From positions 6,535,131 to 6,599,130 of the forward strand of contig NC_030381.2 of NCBI RefSeq assembly GCF_001625215.2: a stretch of DNA of 64,000 nt, read 5' to 3'. The position numbers and the translations under genes are program-made. Position 1 is the stretch's first letter, and the number at the start of each line of letters is the position of its first letter. Source of the stretch: Daucus carota subsp. sativus (lineage: Eukaryota > Streptophyta > Magnoliopsida > Apiales > Apiaceae). Positions 49,542 through 60,434 of this stretch are shown here, one piece after another. The notes beneath the pieces are model-generated. The model saw nothing but the letters and a program-made list of their open reading frames with translations, ran no database searches and was not told the DNA's origin.

Positions 49542-51740
49542 TGATGTGCTAAAATATTACCTTTTAAAATCGCAAGCGCACGATCACCGTTTTAATATTT
49601 AAGATTCGTCCACAGAGATTAAAATTATTTTCGCAACCTATTATTATTAACCTAGGCGGATTAGAACCATATTTTTAGAATTTCGGGTTTATTAGCTAAT
49701 TAATGAGCAGGAGAAATTGACTACTAATTCGAATACAACCAATTAAACTAGAAATTAACTAAAATTAAACTCGCAAATACAAGACTTAAAAGTTACAAAT
49801 AATTAAGAAAGTTTCTGCATGATATCTCTAAAAACTAAGCTAGCCTGTAACATATTATTATCAACAGAAGATAACCACGTTGGCTACCCAGCCATTTACT
49901 TAATCTAAAAGAAATATAAAATGAAATAAACTAGGCACATGTACTAAATACACTCACAAAAACAATTCCTACACCAAGCTAAACGCGGGGTCACTGAACC
50001 TAGTAAACTAACATGACGCTATAAAGGAAATAAAAGAAAACTACAGAAAGTTATACTCCACTGCTAGACTTAAAAATAAAAGAAACGAAGCAAGCCAACA
50101 ACTCGAAAAACATGAACTAATCAAAACAACTCGGTAAAAGAACATGGACTCGTTGAATTAACTCGGAATAAACTCGGCTTGCGACTCAGCTACTGGCTAA
50201 GAACAGACTCAACAAAGCATAGGAGACTCGACCCACAAACTCGACGCAGCCAAAACAGCCGATCCAAACTAAGCTTGCAAGAAACGAACTCAGCTTTGGA
50301 CTCGGGAAGAAACAGGGGACTCAGTAAAAGAAAGCACAGCAGGAAACTAACAAACAAAAGCCAACAATCGATTGAAAACTTTGAAATAAACTCAAAGAAA
50401 CCAGTCTTAAAACTAGACTAAAACGCAACCAACAATACACAAACTCAGCAACGGCTCAACTCGGTTATGCAGCCATAAAGAAACTAAACCCAGTTTAAAC
50501 TTACGGTAAATCAACATTCGACTCACTACACTACTAGCATAAAAGAGATACACGCAGCAATATTCAAATGAACAGCCATGGTGACTTGGCAGAAATACAA
50601 ATCAACAAACCAGAACTCGAAGCAAAACCCATCAATTTACAAACCCAAACAAAAACGCAGCAGCAAACTCGCAGACAAAACCAACAAACTCCGCTAAGTT
50701 TGACTCGGAAACTCACGCCTTAGACTCGGACAAACAACAGTGAACTCAGCGAAAACAAAACAAAAACTCAGAGCACCACACTGACTCGACCAGGACTCAG
50801 TAACACTACTCGACATTAACTGAAAACAGATCCCATGACGCAGACATTGACTCGGCGAATACAAAGCAAAACGGCGCAGCAAAAACCATTAACTTGACTT
50901 GGTATAAGCAGAGTAGTGGTGATTTTGAACTTAAACTAAAACAGGGGAAAAGAACGTTTAATTAAAAAGGAACAGGGGACACAAGAGGAGTATATGTTTT
51001 AACCGAAACAGAGTAATAATAAACTGGGTTTGTTAAACGAGGGTTTTTTTTAATAGCTAAATTTTTAATTACTTTTATAATTACTAATTAGCAATTTAAG
51101 CAATAAAATCAAGAACAAGAAAATTTGGGGTTTTAGATCTAAACCCTAACACAAATTGATTTTGTGCTAGGATTTAGTTGACTATTTCAAGAGATCACAA
51201 ATCTATACTACTCACAAGCTCAATGATTCTTCATTTCCCAAAAGCCCTTAAGCATATATGGTGGTACTAAGAATCATATTACTTGTAGAAAGAAAATAGA
51301 GACAACACAAGATCAAGCTAAAAGAAAATTTGCACTAAAATAAAAAGTGTTTACAAATATGGTATGAAATTGAGAGAACAAAAGAAGATCTAGCACTATA
51401 CTACCTACCAACTGGGAAAAGACTAGGTTAAAAAGAAGATCCTTACAAGTAAAGAGATGGGGGAATTTATAGCTAAAGATTTAGGGTTTAGGGGTAGGGT
51501 GGCTAAATCTTGACCATCCATGCGCCTTGTGTGTTGGGTAGATCATAGCCCTCCATGTGCCCCTTACTTGCCAACTCATTTTGATTTTCTTCTTTTCTTT
51601 TCTTTTTCTTCCATTTTCTTGCCTTTTCTCTTTTTTCTTTATTTATCTACATTTTCCTGAAATAAAATAAATAAGCGATTAATACTACGAAAATAAACAA
51701 AAAAATAGGCATTTAAATATGCAAAAATATGGACTAATCA
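49542..51740. mobile_element. LTR-type element remnant (solo-LTR-like), right arm only
   Basis: 2199 bp beginning TGATGTGCTAAAATATTACC and ending ATGGACTAATCA (TG...CA), flanked by 5-bp direct repeats TGTAG (49537-49541 and 51741-51745). No capsid or polymerase coding is seen and no second internal copy of the ends, so it looks like a single long terminal repeat left behind, probably of the Ty3/gypsy superfamily (tentative, from the CGCAAGCGCACGATCA-like start). The interior is rich in GACTCGG-type phrases. The left arm has the empty site at about 5577-5581, so it is younger than the inverted duplication. Confidence 0.8.
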
Positions 51741-51750
51741 TGTAGCAAAC

Positions 51751-52215
51751 ATGTCTCCGGTTAAAGATTGTGACAAGCACAACAAGATGCAGGGTCGGGG
51801 CAAGAAGATCAAAATGTCCGCTTCATGTGCTGCTCACATCTCCCAGTTGACAAAAGATTTGGGCTTCAAGTCCGAAGATGAAACTCTTCAGTGGCTTCTA
51901 GACCGTGCGGAGGGGCGTGGCACTGCAACTCCGTCTGCTAATGCTGCTGGTAGGGCCTCTTCTGAGACCCCCAAAGTGCCTGAGAAAAAGAAAGCTGAGC
52001 CTATTTGCCAGGATGCTGTTCCGAAGACCTCGGGATCTGCGCCTGTGGGCCCCACTCCCGTGTTTATACCAGGGAAAGGGTTTTGGATGGTGCCTGATGA
52101 TGGGGGCAAGCCGCAACAGGTGTGGCCTGTGCCACTGGTTCTCACTCGTGGCATTGGCGTGAGGATGCAGGGTCCATATGCGCCGGGGTCGTCAGAGCAG
52201 AACCAGAAGCCTTAG
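51751..52215 (+). CDS. Class I TCP transcription factor-like, type B short form (locus 1R)
   Basis: Intronless, 154 codons from MSPVKDCDKH, the partner of locus 1L with a handful of substitutions (GKKIKM instead of GKNIKM in the basic region, ICQDAVPKT, VLTRGIGVRM). TCP domain at about 10-60 with QGRGKKIKMSASCAAHISQL and DETLQWLLDRAE. Tail PVFIPGKGFWMVPDDGG and QQVWPVP. The reading frame is fully open, but the LTR-type element lies 10 bases upstream of the ATG, cutting it off from the native TATA box. Any expression would depend on sequences inside that element. Confidence 0.8.
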   Translation: MSPVKDCDKHNKMQGRGKKIKMSASCAAHISQLTKDLGFKSEDETLQWLLDRAEGRGTATPSANAAGRASSETPKVPEKKKAEPICQDAVPKTSGSAPVGPTPVFIPGKGFWMVPDDGGKPQQVWPVPLVLTRGIGVRMQGPYAPGSSEQNQKP

Positions 52216-52954
52216 GTCCGATGAAATGACATGTTTTTGTTTCGTATAGGAGACATTTGAATGTTTTTATAGCTTTGGTGGGTCCTTGATCCTTTAAAGT
52301 TTAATAATTTTATTTTAAGGAGAGTTTTGTGTGTGTCGAATTTCTATAATTTGTTTCGTAACTTATAAAAATAATCGAATATCATATAAATGAAATTGGC
52401 TAGCAACGCTTCGATTTTTCAAGATGACTTGAGTTTATAAAATCAACGGTCATAATCCCAAACTTTTGGGTTTGTTTATCGAATGACATGATTAACTTGA
52501 CTTTAGTCTCTTTATATATTCGTATTATGTTGTTGTCTTCTCCATTTTTGTATGACAGGATACATGTATTTGTGTGTTTTTCATCTTCATACCGAACATA
52601 TATTTCAAGTTCTTAATCAAATATATATGTGTAATTTTTGTGATTTCTAGATATGTATTTTTAACAAATCTTTTCATATTGTCGAGTTACATATCTAAAG
52701 TGTGTGTAATTGCATAATAGGACAATTTTTGTTAATTAAATAATGATGATTTTGGTAAGGGAGTATTTGATTTGTGGGCCTCTTTTTGACAAATTGGGAC
52801 CAAATTTTACTAATTTGAAATGAACTTCGTTAGACAAATATCCAATTGATTATGCAATCATATTGAAAATCAAATAAATAAGATATATGATGAGCGATTT
52901 TGTTTCCAGATCGTTTAATATGTCAAATACAATTATTTTTGTTTACTGTTTATG
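52216..52954. other. 3' flank of locus 1R, end of right arm
   Basis: Mirror of 4370-5107. No gene seen. Palindrome homology ends at about 52954 where satellite DNA starts. Confidence 0.6.
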
Positions 52955-54330
52955 GAGTGATAGTTCTTGCTGGATTTTTCTTATAAAGTAATTCAAGTCA
53001 AATTTCAAATATTTTAAAAAAAAAATCACATGACTAAAATCAATATATCTTAACATCCGTACGGTTGGAGCGTTGAAATAATTATTTTATTAATTTATTT
53101 TGTTAATCAGGAATGAATCTCATTTTAATGAGTAGTATTTCTTACTAGATTTTTCTTATAAAGTCTCGCAAGTCAAATTTTAAATTTTTTAATTATTTTT
53201 TCACATGACTAAAATCAATATATTTTAACATTCGTACGGTTGGATCGTTGAAAAAATCATTTAAAAAATTTATTTTGTTAATCAGGAATGAATCTCATTT
53301 TAATGAGTAGTATTTCTTACTAGATTTTTCTTATAAAGTCATGCAAGTCAAATTTCAAATCTTTTAATTATTTTTTCACATGACTAAAATCAATATATCT
53401 CAGCATCTGTACGGTTGGATTGTTGAAAAAATCATTTAAAAAATATGTTTTATTAATCATAAATGAATCTCATTTTAAGGGGAAGTGCTTCTTACTAGAT
53501 TTTTCTTATAAAGTCATGCAAGTCAAATTTCAAATATTTTAACTATTTTTTCACATGACTAAAATCAATATATCTTAGTATCCGTATGGTTGGATTTTTA
53601 ATAAAATTATTTTAAAAAATTATTTTATTAATCAGGAATAAATCTCATTTTAAGAAGTAGCACTTCTTATCGATTTTTCTTATAAAGTCACGCAAGTCAA
53701 ATTTCAAATATTTTAATTATTTTTTCACATGAATAAAATCAATATATTTTAACATTCGTACGGTTGGATCGTTGAAAAAATCATTTAAAAAATTTATTTT
53801 GTTAATCAGGAATGAATCTCATTTTAATGAGTAGTATTTCTTACTAGATTTTTCTTATAAAGTCATGCAAGTCAAATTTCAAATCTTTTAATTATTTTTT
53901 CACATGACTAAAATCAATATATCTCAGCATCTGTACGGTTGGATTGTTGAAAAAATCATTTAAAAAATATGTTTTATTAATCATAAATGAATCTCATTTT
54001 AAGGGGAAGTGCTTCTTACTAGATTTTTCTTATAAAGTCATGCAAGTCAAATTTCAAATATTTTAACTATTTTTTCACATGACTAAAATCAATATATCTT
54101 AGTATCCGTATGGTTGGATTTTTAATAAAATTATTTTAAAAAATTATTTTATTAATCAGGAATAAATCTCATTTTAAGAAGTAGCACTTCTTATCGATTT
54201 TTCTTATAAAGTCACGCAAGTCAAATTTCAAATATTTTAATTATTTTTTCACATGAATAAAATCAATATATGTTAACATCCGTACGGTTGGATCATTGAT
54301 AAAATTATTTTACAAAAATTATTTTATTCG
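52955..54330. repeat. Satellite, eight units of about 175 bp with a three-unit higher-order repeat
   Basis: The phrase GATTTTTCTTATAAAGT recurs at about 52973, 53154, 53328, 53504, 53677, 53851, 54027 and 54200. Each unit also has CACATGACTAAAATCAATAT, GTACGGTTGGAT and AATCTCATTTTAA. Units 3-5 (about 53306-53828) and 6-8 (about 53829-54330) match almost base for base at a period of about 523 bp, while neighbours within a trio differ, so the array grew by trios. It ends inside the CACTA-type sequence. Confidence 0.9.
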
Positions 54331-54677
54331 AAAATTTTCCACCCCTTCAAGCGGGAAATTTTGCCGCCCAAAGTTAAATTTGACCGACTACAATTTTGAC
54401 CGAAGGCGGTCAAAAATAATGACGTCAGCACTAATTTTTTTGGAGGGAACTTTCCCTCCTATTTTTTGAGGGACCCACATACTAAATATGACCGAATAAA
54501 TTTGACCGGTGCCAAATTTGACCGTTTTTGGTCATATATGAAAGCGGTCAAAAATAGTCGGTCAATTTTAACCTTGACTTGATATCATACGAATTTGACC
54601 ATAAATTTGATTGCTTGCAGTCAAAAATAAGTCGGTTAAAAATAATCGGTCAAAAATACCTGGTTTTTCTTGTAGTG
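54331..54677. mobile_element. CACTA (En/Spm) element end with subterminal repeats
   Basis: The right terminus TTTTTCTTGTAGTG at 54677 is the inverse of the plant CACTACAAGAAAAA end. The preceding 340 bp carry many short repeats of TCGGTCAAAAATA and TTTGACCG in both orientations, typical CACTA subterminal repeats. No matching left end was found in the window, so the satellite may be part of the same element or the left end was lost in a rearrangement. Confidence 0.82.
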
Positions 54678-55060
54678 GCTCCATGTGCTGCTCGAATCTT
54701 CCAGCTAAAGGAAGACTTGGGTTTGAAGTCTGAGGGCGAGACAAATTCAATTCAGTGGCTTCTCGAACATGCAGAGGAGTCCATCACTAGGGCAAATGGT
54801 GGGACCCCAAAACTCACAGATAAGGAAGCTGAGCTTGTCGATGATGATGGTGGTTCGAAGACCGGAGGACAGTGCCTGTAGGACCTCGTCCAGTGTTTAT
54901 ACCAGGCAGAGGATACTGGATTGTGCCTGGTTGTGTTCTTGGAGCACAACCAGTCAACCCTAAGCTCCCATGATGAATCCATTGAGGACATTTTTGAGGG
55001 TCTATATTTGAGTTGGAAGAGATTTTTGTTTCAAAAAGGTGAAGTTTGAATGTCAGGGGC
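54678..55060 (+). pseudogene. Type C TCP fragment fused to the CACTA end (locus 7)
   Basis: Begins exactly after the CACTA terminus with [21 protein letters not shown], i.e. at helix I; the start codon and basic region are missing. A six-base insertion adds NS before [18 protein letters not shown]. The frame continues through [18 protein letters not shown] and is then shifted, although VFIPGRGYWIVP-type sequence (about 54893-54930) and the post-stop motif (about 55041) can be followed. A frame open from 54579 to 54881 runs from inside the CACTA end into the TCP helices, so a chimeric protein with a dimerisation region but no DNA-contact region is conceivable. Confidence 0.75.
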
Positions 55061-55530
55061 CGGGTGGAATTGGAACGATTAATGAATAATAGCCTCATTG
55101 TAATTTTGTTTGTGAGTTATGGTGTGTCAAATTATTTTGATTTATTTCTTCATTCATTAATAAAATGCATATCAAGCTGTAAGTTATAAAATATTTTGAA
55201 GGATGTGTCAAATTTTGACACACATTTCCTTCGAAATTACACACGTATGGTCACAATTTTATATACCCAACATATTAATTAATTACACAACATATGTATT
55301 TCATATATAAAAATTTCATTTGACATGAGAATATAAAAATATTATTATTACTTTTATGTTATAGAAACATAAAGTTTACAATTTGAATAAGAATTAATTC
55401 AACAGGTAAAATGAAAATGATTTCTTATCTCCAGAATAAAATTTTCCGAAAAAAAGTTTATAATTAGTTTAGAATGAGAGTATAATCAAGACGTGTATAT
55501 TTGTACTGAATAAGCTAGTTCAAAATTCTA

Positions 55531-55566
<36 letters not shown>

Positions 55567-56329
55567 TATTGTATTTATTATATGTTTATACCATATTTAT
55601 CTATTTTCTAAATTATATTAAAATTTCAAGATAATTAACTTATAAGATTATTAACCCCGATAAAAAGTAGGGGGATATTCATCATATAATATTCTTTTTA
55701 GAAACACAATATACACATCTTTATCATAAACGGGCTCCATATTTCATGTAAAACATAATAGATTATTTATATATTAACAATTTAACTTTTATTGTATTGC
55801 TAATTATTTAACTATACACCATCAAGATTTCATGAGTTACACAACATCTTAATGAATTATAAAATAGAAAGTTAGGCATTTAAATTGATAAAACAATTAA
55901 AAGCTCCTTTGGTTCAAATGGGGCATGAGTAATTAGATATCCTGGTATTGGTTTGAGATTCTGATATCATGTTGGTAGAATGAATATGGTTGATTTAAAA
56001 TATTTTTGAGTGACTAATTTATTTAGAATAATGTTTAGTTCATATTTTTATATATTTTTGAGTTCTTTTGTATTAAAAATTTACATATAATATACAAATA
56101 GGGATGAACATAAAAGATAAAAAAATTGATTTCACAAAACCAAGTATTATTTATTTTTCAATATACTAGTTGAATAATATGTGTCAAACATATTATTAAT
56201 ATATAAGCAACATTTGTATGACTTTTTTTCCGCATTACCGAATTTTATTCTTTTGACTAATAACTTATGTTAGAAGTTGTTGGTTATATATATGAAACAT
56301 ATGAAGATGTGTAAGATCAAAATATCATT
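55061..56329. other. AT-rich spacer with TA microsatellite
   Basis: No gene seen. A TA run lies at about 55536-55562. Confidence 0.4.
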
Positions 56330-57160
56330 TACTATTTTTATTTAGAGCAATTGGTTGTGGTGCTTGCTTGGAAAAATCTTATCCGCAGACGCCCCACACT
56401 CAAATTATAATTCGTAACATTGACAAGATCTTAAGTAGCAAATCGTAATATAAGCCATTCATATGTCAAGATTTGCCCAACTTTATTTCATTGCTTATAC
56501 AAATTTTATAGATAAATAAGTGATTTTAGTGATCTCCCTTTTCATCTGTGTGTAATTTCATGAAGTATGTCTAATTTAATTTTTATCTTTTAATAGTTTC
56601 TGCATATATATGACAAACATATTGAATTTACAGATGATGATTGGATTTGCATCTATTATGATAGCTGTGGATAAAGGTTGCAACAATGGTGGGATATTAT
56701 TTGATTTTTTTTTAATTTCAGGATAATTAACTAATAAAATTTTCATTATAATTGGGTATCAAACATAAGGGATATATTAATCATATAATATATTTTTTTG
56801 TAAGGATCATATTATATATTTTTCAAAACATAAAGGGGCAGGGTAGGGGCAGGACTCAGGAGAATCCATGAAGAAGGAAATGGTAGATTCTTCTTCAGAA
56901 GAAGGAAATGACAGATTCTTCTTCTTCAGAGCTACCGCGTGTCCCCGGAGAAGAACATAAAGGGGCAGGAGAATCCGAGGGTCAGCTCCATGTGCTGCTC
57001 GAATCTTCCCGCTAACTGAAGATCTGGGTTTGAAGTCTGAGGGTGAAACAATTCAGTGGCTTCTCTAACATGCAGAGGAGTCTATCACTAGGGCAAATGG
57101 TGGGAGCTCCAAGATCACTGAGACAGATAAAGAAGCTGAGCTTGTCCATGATGATGGACC
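56330..57160 (+). pseudogene. Type C TCP pseudogene with duplicated flank (locus 8)
   Basis: 56330-56830 matches the upstream flank at about 31700-32770, with about 0.55 kb missing near 56695. 56830-57157 then matches locus 6R, including the same gap in the basic-region codons, giving [21 protein letters not shown] and TIQWLL, a stop in place of the Glu codon after WLL, then [20 protein letters not shown]. It breaks off at about 57157, before the PGRGYWIVP part. It shares the ancestral lesion with loci 6L and 6R, so it descends from the same dead gene. Confidence 0.78.
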
Positions 57161-57431
57161 AGATTATAGGTACCCAAACATTTCTCCAATAAAAGATTCA
57201 AAACAAAAAGAATAGAATAACGGTCATCTGACCGGCTAGATTAGTAAAAATATAGCATCAAAATAATATCCAACAGAATTTACATATTTTAAAATTTGCC
57301 TATTTCAGAGAAATTGGTGCAAGTATACCCTCATCTACTAGTATATAAACATATTGTATGCATCAAATTGTAGGTACTAAAACATATCTCCAATCAAAGA
57401 TTTCCCCAGAGCCAATTCTATTCCAAAATCC
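57161..57431 (+). promoter_or_regulatory. Promoter and former leader of TCP locus 9
   Basis: A TATA-like box lies at 57342-57349. At about 57382 the sequence ACATATCTCCAATCAAAGAT corresponds to the ACATGTCTCCGGTTAAAGAT start of locus 1, with ATG changed to ATA; from there the frame is open into locus 9. A second leader fragment (ACATTTCTCCAATAAAAGAT) lies at about 57178, a remnant of another copy. Confidence 0.6.
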
Positions 57432-57953
57432 ATGAAGAAGGAAATGGCAGGTTCTTCTTCCTCAGAGCCGCAGAGCGCCCCCAGGAAGGAGAAGAACTTA
57501 AAGGGGCACGGTAGGGGCAGGAGGATCCGAGTGTCAGCTCCATGTGCTGCTCGAATCTTCCAGCTAAAGGAAGACTTGGGTTTGAAGTCTGAGGGTGAGA
57601 CGATTCAGCGGCTTCTCGAACATGCAGAGGAGTCCATCGCTAGGGCAAATGGTGGGACCCCAAAACTCAGGGAGACAGATAAGGAAGCTGAGCTTGTCGA
57701 TGATGATGGTGGTTCGAAGACCGGAGGACATGCGCCTGTAGGACCTCGTCCAGTGTTTATACCAGGGAGAGGATACTGGATTGTGCCTGAAGGTGGAGGG
57801 CCACAGCAAGTGTGGCCGGTTCCCATGGCTCTTACCCATGGTATTTGCACCACAATGCAAGGTCGGTGTCGGCAGAGTTCTCTAAGCACAACCAGTCAAC
57901 CTTTAGCTCCAATGATGAATTCATTGAGGACGTTTTTGAGGGTCTCTATTTGA
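57432..57953 (+). CDS. Class I TCP transcription factor-like, type C (locus 9)
   Basis: Intronless, 173 codons from the first available ATG (MKKEMAGSSSSE). The frame is open about 16 codons further upstream, where the ancestral ATG seems changed to ATA. The TCP domain is at about residues 20-72: [30 protein letters not shown] and [14 protein letters not shown], with Arg replacing the nearly invariant Trp of helix II. The tail contains [36 protein letters not shown] and QQVWPVPMALTHGI. The last about 30 residues (RQSSLSTTSQPLAPMMNSLR) are in a different frame from the acidic end of sister copies (NQSTFS.DDE..EDEFE), so a late frameshift changed the C-terminus. It is the only type C locus with an open frame; functionality doubtful. 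Confidence 0.75.
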   Translation: MKKEMAGSSSSEPQSAPRKEKNLKGHGRGRRIRVSAPCAARIFQLKEDLGLKSEGETIQRLLEHAEESIARANGGTPKLRETDKEAELVDDDGGSKTGGHAPVGPRPVFIPGRGYWIVPEGGGPQQVWPVPMALTHGICTTMQGRCRQSSLSTTSQPLAPMMNSLRTFLRVSI

Positions 57954-58842
57954 GTTGGAAGAGATTTTTGTTTCAAAAAGGTGAAGTTTGAATGTCAAGG
58001 GGCTGGAATAGGAACGTTAGTAATGAATAATGGCATTGTGTTATTTTTGTTTAAAAGTTGTGGGGTGCCAAATTATTATAACTTACTTCTTAATTTTATT
58101 AATAAAATGCATATTAAGTGCAAGTTATAATGTTTTGAAGGATATGCGTCAAACATACTATTAATATATAAGCAACATTTATATATATAAGCAACATTTT
58201 GCTTGTCATTTTCCCCCCGCATTGGTGAATTTCAATTCTTTTAAGTACTAGCTAATAACTTATGTAAGAAGTTGTCTCTTATCGATTGATATGTATATAT
58301 GGAACACATTAAGATGTGTCGGATCAAAATGTAGTTTGTTAATAGTGTTGATGAATTTTACAAAAATAATTTGTTGTCATGCTTGTTTGGAAAAAACTTA
58401 TTAAAACTTAAACTCATTTAGTAGTAAAAAATCAATTCAACCTTATCATCAACCCACCTTTATCCATAGATAATATAGAATTTAGAGCATTATTTATTTT
58501 TAAATATACTAGTTGAATAATATGTGTCAAAACATACTATTAATATAGAAGTAACATTAATATGTCTTTTTTTTCCGCATTGTTGAATTTTATTCTTTTG
58601 ACCAATAACTTATGTTAGCAGTTGTTGCTTATCAAATGATATGTATATATATGAAAGATATTAAGATGTGTAAGATCAAATATCATTTATCATTTTTATT
58701 TCACAAGAGCAATTTGTTGTGTTGCTTGCTTGGAAAAATTTTATCTGCAGACGTCCGAACTTATAATAAATCTTAACATTGACAAGATCATACAAGAAGC
58801 AAACCACCCCGCATTGATAATTTTTCTTCTTCAGAAGAGGAA
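57954..58842. other. Spacer with duplicated fragments, no gene seen
   Basis: The stretch at 58676-58810 again matches the flank at about 31690-31820 and 56330-56430. Phrases from 56150-56300 recur at 58150-58320 and 58500-58680, so short tandem duplications surround locus 9. Confidence 0.5.
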
Positions 58843-59325
58843 ATGACAGATTCTTCTTCTTCAGAGCTGCCACGTGTCCCCAGGAAGGAGAAGAACATAA
58901 AGGGGCAGGGTAGGGGCAGGAGAATCCGAGTGTCCGCTCCATGTGCTGCTCGAATCTTCCAGCTAACTGAAGATCTGGGTTTAAATTCTGACGGCGATAC
59001 AATTCAGTAGCTTTTCGAACATGCAGAGGAGTCCATCACTAGGGCAAAGAGTGGCACCCCCTAAATCACTGAGACAGATAAAGAAGCTGAGCTTGTCCAT
59101 GATGATGGTGGTTCGAAGACCGGAGGACAGGCGCCTGTAGGACCTTGTCCACTGTTTATACCAGGGAGAGGATACTGGATTGTGCCTCAAGGTGGAGGGC
59201 CACAACAAGTGTCGCCGGTGTCCATGGCTCTTACCCACATGGTATTTGCACCACGATGCAAGATCCTTGTGCGGCAGAGTTCTCAAGGCAGAACCAGTCA
59301 ACCTTTAGCACCGATGATGTATAGG
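58843..59325 (+). pseudogene. Type C TCP pseudogene (locus 10)
   Basis: Starts [18 protein letters not shown], then the complete basic region [20 protein letters not shown] that loci 6 and 8 have lost, then [14 protein letters not shown] and a stop codon in helix II where Trp is expected (near 59008). Further damage follows near 59063. [12 protein letters not shown] and QQVSPVSMALTH are still readable. The mix shows it branched from the other type C copies before the basic-region deletion. The post-stop motif GACATTTGAATGTC is at 59366-59379. Confidence 0.8.
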
Positions 59326-59379
59326 AGGAGTTTGAGGGGGAAAGAGGTTTTTGTTTCAAAAACGTGACATTTGAATGTC

Positions 59380-60077
59380 AGGGGTGGAATTGGAATGGAT
59401 AGTGGATAATGGCGTTATTTTTGTTTTGTAAGTTGTGGTGTGTCAATATAATATGATTTATTTTTTTAATTTTATTAATAAACTACACATCAAAGTAGCA
59501 AACCAACCCACACTCAAATTATAAATCTAAGTAGCAAAATGTGACTCAATTATTTCATGGCCCATACAAATTTTATAGATAAATAAGAGATAGTGATGTT
59601 TCTTTTCATGTACGTGCATGGGTAATTTTAAGTATGTGTGATTTAATTTTAAATTCCAATAACTTCTGGATATATATAACAAACATATTGAACTTATAGA
59701 TTTTTCATAACCAAGATTAGAGAAGAAACAATAAGGGTAAGACCTGTTGGCGATGATTTGATTTGCATCTGTTATAATGGTTGTGGATAAAGGTCGCAGT
59801 AATGGTGCGAAATTATTGAGATAATTATGATAAAATTAGGGTGTTTTACTTGTTTAGATTTTACTATTTTTTAGGGGAAGAGTTGGGTTTAAATTATAAT
59901 GATGATGTGCATGTTGATGTGCTGTCCTTAACAAATTCCACTAAGTTCAATAGTCGTCGTCTAAATGAATTTACTTATCAATTAAGCTAGTGCTTTGACT
60001 ACATATGACTAGGTATTGAAATCCTTACTAATTACAAGTCTCCTAGGTTAATAATTTTTAGGTAAATAACTCAGTTG
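59380..60077. other. AT-rich spacer of the third copy
   Basis: Direct-orientation, diverged match to about 33390-33850 and 32090-32390 in the right arm. No gene seen. Confidence 0.45.
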
Positions 60078-60434
60078 TCATGTACTTGTGGATTCAAGGG
60101 TACACGAAGGGGTACGTCCTTTGCTGCTCAAACTGCAACGGCTGTTAGAATAAGGTCCGCTTGTCTAGGACTTGATCTTGGGACTAGTCCATTTTGATTT
60201 ACTCAACTCTTTTATTTTCGATCCGAAACGAAGAAGAGCCGCCTGGCGTTCCAACCCAGTTCCAACAATACACTTCTCGGATTGAGAAAGAGGAACTTGT
60301 TGACGTTGCATATTTGAACTCATTAAAGCCCGATTCGCATCATTTTAATGTGGCCAATTTCCCATCTTTTGCAATCAGTTTCGCTACAAAGTGCTTTATT
60401 CATTTGATTACTCATGCTTATTCCAGCCTTGTTA
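60078..60434 (+). other. Inserted segment with chloroplast rps11-like fragment
   Basis: About 355 bp interrupts sequence that is continuous in the right arm (CAGTTTTCATGT / CTTGTTAATATTAACAAGG at about 32370-32397). Its first part encodes GFKGTRRGTSFAAQTATA, strongly resembling a conserved stretch of bacterial-type ribosomal protein S11 of chloroplasts. The rest (open frame 60194-60442) I do not recognise. It could be nuclear DNA of plastid origin joined to another piece, or a filler from double-strand-break repair. Confidence 0.45.

Noticed and set aside
50179-50421. 80-codon open frame inside the LTR-type element
   Set aside because: Composed of low-complexity GACTCGG-derived codons, with no domain; not treated as a gene.
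52955-54330. Possible CRISPR-like array
   Set aside because: Units are contiguous 175-bp satellite repeats without short conserved repeats separated by unique spacers, and the DNA is plant nuclear.
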